From Sphingomonas sp. GC_Shp_5 (GTDB taxonomy: Bacteria; Pseudomonadota; Alphaproteobacteria; Sphingomonadales; Sphingomonadaceae), in assembly GCF_026540855.1 (NCBI RefSeq), contig NZ_JALNUP010000002.1, positions 1 to 64,000 of the forward strand: DNA of 64,000 bases. Direction: 5' to 3'. Made by a program: the position numbers and the translations under genes. Positions 10,222 through 19,600 of this stretch are shown one piece after another (the stretch's first letter is position 1; every line of letters starts with the position of its first letter). The notes below the pieces were generated by a model. The model made no database searches and was not told where the DNA came from. It saw nothing but the letters and a program-made list of their open reading frames with translations.

Positions 10222-10800
10222 GTCCTTTCGCCGGATCTCGGCGCCGACAAGGTGTTCATCCTTCGGTTCGACCGGGCCACGGGATTGCTGAGCGCAGATG
10301 CGGGAAGCACGATCGATCTGCCACCCGGATCGGGACCACGCCACCTGGTCTTCTCGCCCGACGGACGGTTCGCCTTCGTCAATACCGAACTGACGGGCGC
10401 GGTGTACGTCTTCCGCTGGAATGCGGCAGCGGGCATGGCGACGCGGGTGATGAATGTCGCGCTGGATCCGGTGGACTTCACCGGCCAACGCAGCGCCGCC
10501 GAGCTGCTGGTCTCGCGCGACGGGCGCTTCCTGTATGTTTCTAACTGCGGCGCCGACGTCGTCCAGGTATTTGCGATCGAACAGCGAACTGGCGCGCTTC
10601 GATCGCTCCAGCGGATCAACGCCGGTGGCAAGTCGCCGTGGAGCGTCGCGCTGGATCCAAGCGACAGGTGGTTCATCGTCGCCAATGAAGCGACCAACAA
10701 TCTTGCGGTGTTCGCCCGCAACCAGCAGTCCGGCATGCTGGCCTACACCGGGCGAAGCCTCTCCACACCGCAACCGACGGCGCTGGCCTTTCTCCGCTAG
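10222..10800 (+). pseudogene. lactonase (YbhE/6-phosphogluconolactonase-type beta-propeller), C-terminal half
   Basis: Directly after the receptor fragment the frame reads SPDLGADKVFILRFDRATG, then GPRHLVFSPDGRFAFVNTEL and AELLVSRDGRFLYVSNCGAD. Next come SPWSVALDPSDRWFIVANEA and FARNQQSGMLAYTGRSLSTP, ending at a stop at 10798-10800. These are the repeated blades of the seven-bladed lactonase family (about 350-390 aa). About 190 residues remain, so the first half is gone. No start codon with a ribosome site is visible. The gene was fused to the receptor by the deletion at about 10221. Confidence 0.8.
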
Positions 10801-10947
10801 AGATGGACTCCGCGCCGTTGCGCGGACGCCCACAAACGCGAGCAAGCCGGGACAGCTTCCCCTTTCACCCGACGGCGACTAACCAAGTCGGCGAGCGAGT
10901 TCCTGGCGCTGCCTGCGCCGTGAGGGGCCGCAGGGACGAGGACCGCC

Positions 10948-11985
10948 ATGACAGTTGCCGACAACCGTGTGTGCAGTATCGAAACCGCGCCGCGCGTTGC
11001 GGAAATGTCGGGCATCACCGCCGACCGCTTTGCCGCGGAGGTGGCGACCGCTTACCGCCCGGTGATCTTTCGCGGCCTGGTTGCCGACTGGCCCGCTGTG
11101 ATCGCGGGCCGCGGCGGCGCGGCGGCGATGGCCACTTACATCAGTCGATTTGATTCCGGGCGCCCGGCCAGTCTGTTCGTCGGTGCGCCGCAGATCGATG
11201 GCCGGTTCTTCTACCGCGACGACCTCGACGGCTTCAACTTCGAGCGCGGCCAGATCCTTCTTCCGCTGTTGCTCGAACGGCTTGTCGCGGCGGCGGGGAA
11301 CCCCAACGCGCCCGCCTTCTATGCCGGCGCGGCCACGGCGCCCGATCACTTTCCCGGCTGGACGAATGAAAACCCGCTCCCCTTTGCCACGCCCGATGCC
11401 GTGCCGCGGGTATGGATCGGCAATGCCAGCCGGATCTCGACCCATTACGACGCGTCCAGCAATGTCGCCGCGGTGGTCGCGGGGCGGCGCCGCTTTGTGC
11501 TGTTTCCGCCGGAGCAGGTGCGCAACCTGTACATAGGCCCGCTCGATCGAACGATGGCAGGTCAGCCAACCAGCATGGTCGATATCGAGGCACCGGATCT
11601 CGCCAGATTCCCCCGCTTCGCGGAGGCTGCGGCGACCATGCAGGTGGCCGAGCTGGAGCCGGGCGATGCCTTGTTCGTCCCGTCGCTGTGGTGGCACGAG
11701 GTGCGCGCCAGCGGACCGCTCAACGTGCTGGTCAATTATTGGTGGGGGCAGGAGGGGACGACCTCTCCGGTCGCCGCGCTCGCTCATGCGATCCTGGCCG
11801 TGCGCGACCTGCCGGCGCCGCAGCGTGCGGCGTTGCGCGCATGGTTCGACCATTATGTGTTCGACGACGGTGCCCAGCAGGTTGCCGATCATCTGCCCGA
11901 GCAGGCAAGGGGCATCCTCGGCCCGCCGTCGCCCGAGCGCGACGCGGCGGTACGCGCCTATCTGTTGCGCGCGATCACGCGTTAG
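10948..11985 (+). CDS. cupin-like (JmjC-type) protein, putative Fe(II)/2-oxoglutarate oxygenase
   Basis: A 345-residue protein of the cupin-like/JmjC group (cupin_8). AYRPVIFRGLVADWPA is the signature N-terminal segment. THYDASSN supplies the His166-x-Asp168 pair and PSLWWHEVRASG supplies His250 of the iron facial triad. There is no signal peptide. Such genes often sit beside TonB receptors and tryptophan-halogenase genes in sphingomonads, caulobacters and xanthomonads; their substrate is unknown. It is convergent with the halogenase operon and the two stop codons interlock (TAG at 11983-11985, minus-strand TAA at 11984-11982). The start at 10948 follows a GAGGA-like site. Confidence 0.85.
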   Translation: MTVADNRVCSIETAPRVAEMSGITADRFAAEVATAYRPVIFRGLVADWPAVIAGRGGAAAMATYISRFDSGRPASLFVGAPQIDGRFFYRDDLDGFNFERGQILLPLLLERLVAAAGNPNAPAFYAGAATAPDHFPGWTNENPLPFATPDAVPRVWIGNASRISTHYDASSNVAAVVAGRRRFVLFPPEQVRNLYIGPLDRTMAGQPTSMVDIEAPDLARFPRFAEAAATMQVAELEPGDALFVPSLWWHEVRASGPLNVLVNYWWGQEGTTSPVAALAHAILAVRDLPAPQRAALRAWFDHYVFDDGAQQVADHLPEQARGILGPPSPERDAAVRAYLLRAITR

Positions 11986-13523
11986 CGCCGCGGCCCGGCT
12001 GCGCCGCTGTCGCCCAAGCCGCGCCCTTCGGCGGTGATGCGCGCAAGTATGTCGGCATGGCTGGGCAGCGCCGCCGCGGCGTGCGCCATGCCGGCCCGCA
12101 GGCGGCGCAGCGCCTCGAGCAGGCGATCGGCGTCGAGCGCGTCGGCCACTGGATCATACCCTTCGGGCACCACATTCTGGCCGAGCAACACTGCCACCCA
12201 GCTCGGCACCGAGAACAGCTCGTCGTCGTAGCGGAAAATGCGACCCTTGCAGCGAAACAGATCGATCTTCCGGCGCAGCGTATCCGGCACGTCCATGGTG
12301 CGAACGTGGCGCCAGAACGGTGAATCGTCTCGTCGCGTGGCATGATAATGGAGGATGATGAAGTCACGGATAGAGGCATAATGGTCGCCCATTTGGCGAT
12401 TGTATTCGTCGCGCTCGATCGCGCCGAAGCGCTGGTCGGGGAACAGCGCGAACAGCTTCGATATGCCCTGCTGGATCAGATGGATGCTGGTTGATTCCAG
12501 AGGCTCGAGGAAGCCGCCGGCGAGCCCCAGGGCGACGACGTTGCCCTCCCACAGGCGCTTGCGCCGGCCCGCCTTGAAGCTCAGCAGGCGCGGCGGCGCG
12601 GTCGGTGCGCCATCGAGCTGGGCAAGCAGCAGGGCTTGTGCCGCATCGTCGGACAGATGGTCGCTGGCATAGACCAGCCCGTTACCGGTGCGGTGCTGGA
12701 GCGGGATGCGCCATTGCCAGCCGGCGGCATGCGCGGTCGCGCGCGTGTAGGGCAGGAGCGGTTCGGTGCGCGCCGTGGGCACGGCAATCGCGCGATCACA
12801 AGGCAGCCAGTGCGACCAATCCTCGAAATCGACGCCCATCGCCTCGCCGAGCAGCAGGCTGCGGAAACCCGAACAGTCGATGAACAGCTCGCCCTCAACC
12901 AGGCGGCCATCCTCCAGTTCGACCGCGCGGACATGGCCCGTGACGGGCTCGTGGTGCACGGTCGTGATCCGCCCTTCGACGCGGTGTACGCCATCGGCTT
13001 CGGCACGGCGGCGCAGGAAGGCGGCATACAGCGCGGCGTCGAAATGATAGGCATAAGCGAGCCCGGCAAGCGGGGCGCGTGGATCGGCTGGCGGTGGCGC
13101 GAAGGCGCTGCGGCGCGCGACAACCTCGGCCGGCGAATAGCCGCCGATCGGGCCTATGCCCTCGCCGCGCCGGAGCTTCAGCCAAAGCTGATGGAAGGCG
13201 ACGCCTTCAATATCCTGGCCACGCGTGCCGAACGGATGGAAGTAGCGGTCGGTGCCGGTATCCCACTGGCTGAACTCGATGCCGAGCTTGAACGTGCCGC
13301 CGGTCTCGCGCAGGAATTCGGCTTCGCCGATGCCCAGCAAACGGTTGAAGCTCAGGATCGGCGGAATGGTCGCCTCGCCAACGCCGATGGTGCCGATCGC
13401 ATCGGACTCGATGAGCGTAATACGGCGCTGGCCGTCGTCGAGAAAACGGCCGGCAGCGGCAGCCATCATCCATCCCGCGGTGCCTCCACCGACAATTACG
13501 ACGTGCTTGATGGGAGCGATCAT
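11982..13523 (-). CDS. FAD-dependent tryptophan-halogenase family protein (third gene of operon)
   Basis: 513 residues. The FAD-binding start VVIVGGGTAGWM is clear, with GVGEATIP at residues 48-55. GGTFKLGIEF places a Lys at residue 79, the position of the catalytic lysine of PrnA. Further on are the halogenase motif WQWRIPL (WxWxIP) and GFLEPLESTSIHL with the conserved Glu. All key residues are kept, so it should be an active FADH2 halogenase or close relative. Free tryptophan need not be its substrate. Last gene of a three-gene minus-strand unit whose start overlaps the end of the preceding gene by four bases. The frame is open far upstream, but the start at 13523 fits the family. Confidence 0.9.
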   Translation of the reverse strand: MIAPIKHVVIVGGGTAGWMMAAAAGRFLDDGQRRITLIESDAIGTIGVGEATIPPILSFNRLLGIGEAEFLRETGGTFKLGIEFSQWDTGTDRYFHPFGTRGQDIEGVAFHQLWLKLRRGEGIGPIGGYSPAEVVARRSAFAPPPADPRAPLAGLAYAYHFDAALYAAFLRRRAEADGVHRVEGRITTVHHEPVTGHVRAVELEDGRLVEGELFIDCSGFRSLLLGEAMGVDFEDWSHWLPCDRAIAVPTARTEPLLPYTRATAHAAGWQWRIPLQHRTGNGLVYASDHLSDDAAQALLLAQLDGAPTAPPRLLSFKAGRRKRLWEGNVVALGLAGGFLEPLESTSIHLIQQGISKLFALFPDQRFGAIERDEYNRQMGDHYASIRDFIILHYHATRRDDSPFWRHVRTMDVPDTLRRKIDLFRCKGRIFRYDDELFSVPSWVAVLLGQNVVPEGYDPVADALDADRLLEALRRLRAGMAHAAAALPSHADILARITAEGRGLGDSGAAGPRR

Positions 13524-14944
13524 GGACAGGCCAATGCAAGGGTGGGGTCGCCCGCGCCCGCGGTGGCGGCCCCTTCGCGGGCGAGTTGCAGCACCGCGCG
13601 GCGCGCCGCCTCGGGGCTGACGCCGAGGGCGACGGGATCGGTCAGCGTCGGAAGCCTTTCCCCGGCGAGCAGCAGTGCCGCCCAGGCGTCGCGCTCGACC
13701 GGCTGGTCGGCCGAGGTGGCGACCATGCCGCGACGGCTGAACTGCGCGTATCGCTGGCGAAGACGGTCGGGAAGCGGAGCATTCGCGACCGTCTGCCAAA
13801 ACGTGCCGCCCGTGCGGCATGCTTGATGATGAGCGGCGGCATAATCGTGCCACTCGTCCGCATAGGCGCCGGCGCGACGATTGTACTCGGCGATCAACAG
13901 TGGCTCCATGTCCCGGTCGGGCAGCAATTCGAGCGCCAGCGATAACTGTCCCAGCGTGATCGGCAGCCCGAGCAGCCCGAGCGGTCCCGGCTGCGCCGCT
14001 GCCTCGCCGAGCGCCAGCAGGTTGCCGGACCAGCCGTCGATCAGCCTGCCCGGGGCCGTGGCGACGATGCCACCCCAGGCGGCGGTCGGAGCCGCACGGC
14101 TGATAGCCGCGTCGTCCGTATGATCGCCGAACGCCAGACCGCGCGCACGCGGCCAAGCGGCCTGCCAACCGTCCTCGGTGGCACGATACTCATCGATGAA
14201 ACCGGGGGAGGCGGCTGTTGGAGCTGCCTGCAGCAGGAGTTTGGTCGCAGGCAGGGTGGATCGCCAATCATTCCGCGGCGCAGTTGGGGGATCCACCAGG
14301 CCTGTCCCCGGCCCGGAGGCGTCCACGAACAAGTCTGCGATCAGGCGGGTGCCGTCTGCAAGCGCGATGGCCTCGATCCGGGTGCCAGCGCGCTCGACCG
14401 CAACGAGATCTGCGCCGCGCGGTAGGACCACAACCCCGACAGCGCGCGCTGTCGCCGCGAGCGCTTGCATCATTCGTGCCGGGTCCAGATGAAGGGCAGG
14501 TTCGGCGTGCGGGGATGCGGTAATCGGGCCGCCCGCCATCGCGATCGCGGCGGCCGGAAACAACGCCGCGAACGCCGGGATGGGGCCGGCGGTGGCGGCG
14601 CGTAGCCAGAGGTGATGCGGCGGCAGGGCGCAGGCGGAGCGCGCCTTGCCCTCCGCGACCATCAACGGCACGCCTGTTGCGTCCCAATTGGCGAAACGCA
14701 ACGCGTATCGCGGCACCGCGACGCCGCGGTCGACCAGCAGGTCCGGCGACAAGCCGATCCGCGAGAGCATCGCGGTATTGGCCGGCATCGCGAGCGGCAG
14801 CCGATCGGCCAGCGCCGCGGCGGGCACCGGCATCGGCAGCAGCGTCACGCGCGCGCGCGGCAACGCCCGGGCGAACGCAACCGCGGCGCTGACGGCGACG
14901 ATCCCGCCGCCCGCAACGACGATCGACCTGATCGGACGGGTCAT
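13520..14944 (-). CDS. degenerate tryptophan-halogenase family protein (second gene of operon)
   Basis: 474 residues with the same overall layout as its two neighbours but heavily diverged. It opens with SIVVAGGGIVAVSAAVAFAR, an altered dinucleotide-binding loop (GGGIVAVS for GGGTAGWM). The later LFVDASGPGTGL and NLLALGEAAAQPGPL correspond to the FIDCSGFRSLL and NVVALGLAGGFLEPLES blocks. The GEAT motif, the catalytic Lys region, WxWxIP and the LEPLEST glutamate are all absent or replaced. The reading frame is undamaged and coupled by four-base ATGA overlaps to both neighbours, so it is probably kept by selection as a non-halogenating partner. An ordinary FAD enzyme of unknown reaction is the alternative. 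Confidence 0.75.
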   Translation of the reverse strand: MTRPIRSIVVAGGGIVAVSAAVAFARALPRARVTLLPMPVPAAALADRLPLAMPANTAMLSRIGLSPDLLVDRGVAVPRYALRFANWDATGVPLMVAEGKARSACALPPHHLWLRAATAGPIPAFAALFPAAAIAMAGGPITASPHAEPALHLDPARMMQALAATARAVGVVVLPRGADLVAVERAGTRIEAIALADGTRLIADLFVDASGPGTGLVDPPTAPRNDWRSTLPATKLLLQAAPTAASPGFIDEYRATEDGWQAAWPRARGLAFGDHTDDAAISRAAPTAAWGGIVATAPGRLIDGWSGNLLALGEAAAQPGPLGLLGLPITLGQLSLALELLPDRDMEPLLIAEYNRRAGAYADEWHDYAAAHHQACRTGGTFWQTVANAPLPDRLRQRYAQFSRRGMVATSADQPVERDAWAALLLAGERLPTLTDPVALGVSPEAARRAVLQLAREGAATAGAGDPTLALACP

Positions 14945-16428
14945 GCCGCGGCGAGCGCCGCTGCATGGCCGGGCATCGCTGCGACCCGATCGGCGATCGC
15001 GCCGGCAAGACCGGAAAAGGCGCGGTCGAGCGCATTGCCCTCAGGAAGGTCGGCGCGCTGATCCCATCCATCGGGCAGGATCCCTTGGCCAAGATACAGC
15101 GCGACCCAGCTCGGCTCGAGAAACAGCCCGTGCCCGTAGCGTGGCACCTGGGCGGTGCGGCGCCACAGCGCGGTACGCGCGGCAAGGCTGGCGGGAACGG
15201 CCATGGTGCGCATCTGCTGCCAGAACGGCGAATCGGTGCGGCTGGTGGCGTGATAATGGAGGATCAGGAAGTCGCGGATGCGATCATATTCCGCGTCCAC
15301 CGCCGCGTTGAAGCCGTCGCGATCGAGATCGTCGACCGTCTTGCCGGGAAAATGCTCGATCAGCGCGGTGATCGCTGCCTGCACCAGATAGATGCTGGTG
15401 GATTCGAGCGGCTCCAGAAATCCCGAGGCAAGACCAATTGCGACCACATTATTCACCCAGCTGCGACGACGGCGGCCCGCCCGGAACCGGAGCAGGCGCG
15501 GCTCGGCGAGCGGGGGCGCTTCAAGCGCGCGTACCAGCGCCGCGGTGGCTTCGTCGTCGCTGCAATGCGTACTGGCATAAACGTAGCCGTTGCCCACACG
15601 ATGCCGAAGGGGGATCCGCCAGCGCCAGCCGGCGGGCATGGCGATGGCGCGGGTGAACGGATCAATCGGGCCGGCAGGGCTGGCGCAGGGCGCCGCCACC
15701 GCACGATCGCACGCCAGCCACTCGGACCAATCTTCCCACGCCTCCTGCAACTCGGCGCCCAGCAGCAACGACCGGAACCCCGAGCAGTCGATAAACAAAT
15801 CCCCTTCGACCAGTTGGCCATCGTCGAGCCGAACCGCGCCGATCCCGCCTGCTGCATTGCGCTGCACGCCGATGACCCGGCCCGCGGTACGCACTGCGCC
15901 TCGTGCCTCGGACCAGCGGCGCAGGAACGGCGCAAAGCGCGTGGCGTCGAAATGATAGGCATAACCGTAGCTGGCGATCGGATCATCATGGTCGATGTCA
16001 GGTCGAGCGAACCGATGCGCCTGCGCCATCGCGACGGCGGTTGAAAACGTTCCGATCGGCGGGGCCGGGCGTTCGTGCGCCCGGCGCACCCAATATTGAT
16101 GGAACGGCACCTCGGCGAGCGGCTGGCCGAAGGCGCCGAACGGGTGAACGTAGCGATCGCCCACCGCGCCGAAATCCTCGAACTGAATACCGAGCTTGTA
16201 GGTGGCATCCGTCGCCTGCATGAACTCGACTTCGTTGATGCCAAGTCGTTCGAGGAACGCGCGCAGGTGCGGCAAGGTGGCCTCGCCAACCCCGACGATG
16301 CCGATCTCCTCCGACTCCACCAGATGAACTGTGCAGGCTCCAGCGGCCAGGCTGCACAAGGCGGCGGCCGTCATCCAGCCCGCGGTACCGCCGCCTACGA
16401 TCACGATGTTGAGACGATGATCAGCCAT
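14941..16428 (-). CDS. FAD-dependent tryptophan-halogenase family protein (first gene of operon)
   Basis: 495 residues and the first gene of the coupled halogenase unit. It has NIVIVGGGTAGWMTAAAL, GVGEATLPHL, ATYKLGIQF (Lys at residue 78), LFIDCSGFRSLLLG, WRWRIPL and GFLEPLESTSIYL, so FAD-binding and halogenation residues are complete. It resembles the third gene of the unit and probably arose with it by duplication. The start at 16428 has AGAGAA upstream. The 193-base gap to the divergent receptor gene at 16622 must hold both promoters. In related bacteria such receptor-halogenase units occur near glycan-use genes; the link is an association, not a known pathway. Confidence 0.9.
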   Translation of the reverse strand: MADHRLNIVIVGGGTAGWMTAAALCSLAAGACTVHLVESEEIGIVGVGEATLPHLRAFLERLGINEVEFMQATDATYKLGIQFEDFGAVGDRYVHPFGAFGQPLAEVPFHQYWVRRAHERPAPPIGTFSTAVAMAQAHRFARPDIDHDDPIASYGYAYHFDATRFAPFLRRWSEARGAVRTAGRVIGVQRNAAGGIGAVRLDDGQLVEGDLFIDCSGFRSLLLGAELQEAWEDWSEWLACDRAVAAPCASPAGPIDPFTRAIAMPAGWRWRIPLRHRVGNGYVYASTHCSDDEATAALVRALEAPPLAEPRLLRFRAGRRRRSWVNNVVAIGLASGFLEPLESTSIYLVQAAITALIEHFPGKTVDDLDRDGFNAAVDAEYDRIRDFLILHYHATSRTDSPFWQQMRTMAVPASLAARTALWRRTAQVPRYGHGLFLEPSWVALYLGQGILPDGWDQRADLPEGNALDRAFSGLAGAIADRVAAMPGHAAALAAA

Positions 16429-16621
16429 CAGGTTCTCTATTGGTGTGTAGCCGAAAAGCTGCGGGTTGCGACGAAAACACAGTTAAGTAAAGCAACTTTG
16501 GATAACACGTTGTGGCCGGAATGTGTCTGCATTATCAACGACTACGCCGCGAGTGGGCAAGAAACGTACGATCAATGACCTTGATGCCGAGGGCGGCGCG
16601 AGGCTGGTACTTTGAGAGGGG

Positions 16622-19600
16622 ATGGCTGTGGTTGCAATGGTTCGACAGAAGGGATTTGCCCGCAAGGGCCTGGCGCTGAACGTCTCGGCGCTGGCAATCG
16701 TGACGGCGGCGATGCTGCCGGCGACCATTGCTTCCGCGCAGGAGGTGCCCGCACCGGCATCACGCGACGATCAATCGATTCCGCAGACCACGCCCGACAC
16801 GACTGGCTCCGTGCAAACGAGCGTTCCCGCCGGCGCCGCCGCCGGCAAGAAGCCGGTGTCGAACAGCCTTTCCATCAGCAACCAGGCTGCCGAAGACCAG
16901 TCGAACGTCACCGCTGCCGATGTGCAGACCCCGGCGGCCAATAACGTCGCGGCAGGCTCGGACATCGTCGTCACCGGCCTGCGCCAGTCGCTCGCCAATG
17001 CGCAGAGCATCAAGCGTAACGCCGATACGGTGGTGGATGCGATCACCGCCGAGGATATCGGCGCGCTGCCCGACCGCTCGGTCAACGAAGCGCTGCAGCG
17101 CGTTCCCGGCGTCGCCATCAGCCGATTCGCTGCGCCGAGCGATTCCGCGCACTTCTCGGTGGAGGGGTCGGGCGTCACCATCCGTGGCCTCAGCTACGTT
17201 CGCGGCGAGTTCAACGGTCGCGACACCTTCGCTGCCGGGGCCGGCCGCGAGATCGGCTTCAACGACGTGCCGACCGAACTGGTCGGCTCGGTCGAGGTCT
17301 ACAAGAACCTCACCGCGGATCTGATCGAGGGCGGCATCTCGGGCACGGTCAGCATCAACACGCGCAAGCCCTTCGACACCAAGGAATCGCTCCTCTATCT
17401 GTCGGCCGGGGTCAATTACGGCGATCTCGACAAGCGCGGGGCGCCGCAGGGCGTCGCGCTGATCTCCAAGCAGTTCGAGCTCGGCAACGGCGGTCGCTTC
17501 GGGATCCTCGGCAGCGCGAGCTATTCGCAGCAGTACAGCCGGTCCGACTCGGTGTTCCTTGCTGCGATGCTGCCGCGCACCAACGACGACACCAACGGCA
17601 ATGGCGTGCAGGATGCGGGCGAAGGCCATGTCATTAACGCAGGCACGCCTTATGCCAGCACGATCTATGATCACTTCCCCGTGCCCGACGGCCAGAGCGT
17701 GGTCTACGCACCCGCCGGCGCCGGCAGCCGGACGCAGGAATTCAACCGCGAGCGGATCGGTTTCTCGGCGGCGGCACAATATGAGAATGCCAGCGGCAAT
17801 CTGCTGCTGACGGCGCAGTTCCTGCGGGCCGATTCTCGCGAGGACTGGCTCGAGCATACCGTCGAGCCGAACGTCTATTATAGCGACGTCACCTCCAGCT
17901 TCCCGGCGGGGTATAATGCCTATGCGCCGATCGCCGGCCAGAACTTCAACAATTACACGTTCGACTCAAATGGCGTGTTCACCAGCGGCACCATTTCCCA
18001 CACCGGCGGCAATGTGTTCGGCAACGATCCGACCCGGGTCTGCGGCACCAATACCGATGGCTCGCCGAGCCATTATTGCGAGCTGAGCCAGTTCGCTCCC
18101 GGCAGCCAGTTCACGACCTTCTCCAATCGCTTCTTCCACACCCGGGCGGTGACGCAGGATCAGTCGTTCAACATCAAGTGGGAGCCGACCCAGCGCCTCC
18201 ACCTCAATTTCGACGGGCAGTACGTCAACTCCAAGGCGGACAGCATCGACGACATCGTCGACACGGCAACCTATTCGCAGGTCAACGTCGATCTGCGCGG
18301 CGGCATTCCGCAGATCACCTCGATCGCGCCGGGTTTCGATACGGCGAGCTACTTCAGCAACCCCAATGACGTGTATTTCCGTGACGCGTTCAACAATCGC
18401 ACGATCAACGACGGCCATGAATGGTCCGGCAAGTTCGACGCGCAATATGACGTCGGCGAAACCAGCTTCCTGCGCAAGGTAAAGGCCGGCATCCGCTATG
18501 CCGATCGCGAGCAGACCGTGCGCACCAACGACTACAGTAACTGGGGTGCGGTGTCCGACACCTGGACCAGCGGTGGCCCGACTTACCTGTCCAACGCAAC
18601 GCTGCCGGCCAACTCCACCGCTTTGTACAATTATACCAACTTCTTCCGCGGTGGCGCGATAACCCCGCCGAGCACGCCCTATATTGCCGACAACATCCTC
18701 AGCAATCACGACGCGCTCGAGGCGCTGTTGCGGCAGGCGACGGCGGCGGCGGGCGGCACCTATGTGCCGCTCGAGGATCGCGGCACCAACCTTGTGGATG
18801 GCTATTTCCTCCCCAGCGAGGTCTACAGGAACGGCGAGAAGACCTATTCCGCCTACGTCCGCCTCGATTTCGGGCTGGATGCGATCGGCGGCGGCGAGAC
18901 CAGCCTGTCGGGCAACATCGGGCTGCGGTTCGTCCGTACCGAAGACAGTTCGATCGGTGCATTGACCTATCCGAACGCGAACCAGATCTTCACGCCCACC
19001 GCGGACTACAGCACCATTGCGGGCTATTGCGCCTATACGGCCGCCCATCCGAACAGCAGCAACACGGTGCCGGTGATCTGTACGGTAACGCCAGCGCAGC
19101 AGGCCGCGGCGCTTGCCTTTGCCAACGGCGTGTCCTTCCCCGACGTCGCCAATCAGTCGTACAACAAGTTCCTGCCGAGCCTGAACATCAAGTATCAGCT
19201 GTCGCCCCAGCTGCTGTTCCGTTTCGCCGGATCCAAGGCGATCTCGCGCCCCAACTTCGGCAGCCTGCGCGACTATGTCGGCGTCAACGTGTCGGGATCG
19301 AACACCGCAGGCAATTTCGGCTTCAGTGCCTCGGCGCAGAACCCCTATCTGAAGCCGGTCGATGCGACCCAGTTCGACCTCACGGCGGAATGGTATTTCG
19401 CCAAGGTCGGCCAGCTGACCGGCGCTCTGTTCTACAAGGATCTGTCGAACATCATCCTCGACAATTACGGCTACACCCGGACGCTGACCAACAACGGGCA
19501 GACCTATGACGTCCAGGTCAATGGACCGGCCAATGCCTCCGGCCATGCGCACATCAAGGGCGCGGAACTGTCGTACCAGCAGACCTACGACTTCCTGCCA

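Noticed and set aside
14944..15185. An upstream minus-strand extension around the halogenase genes that could imply longer or fused proteins
   Set aside because: The family start motifs (VGGGTAGWM) lie just after the ATGA overlaps, so the long open frames upstream are chance.
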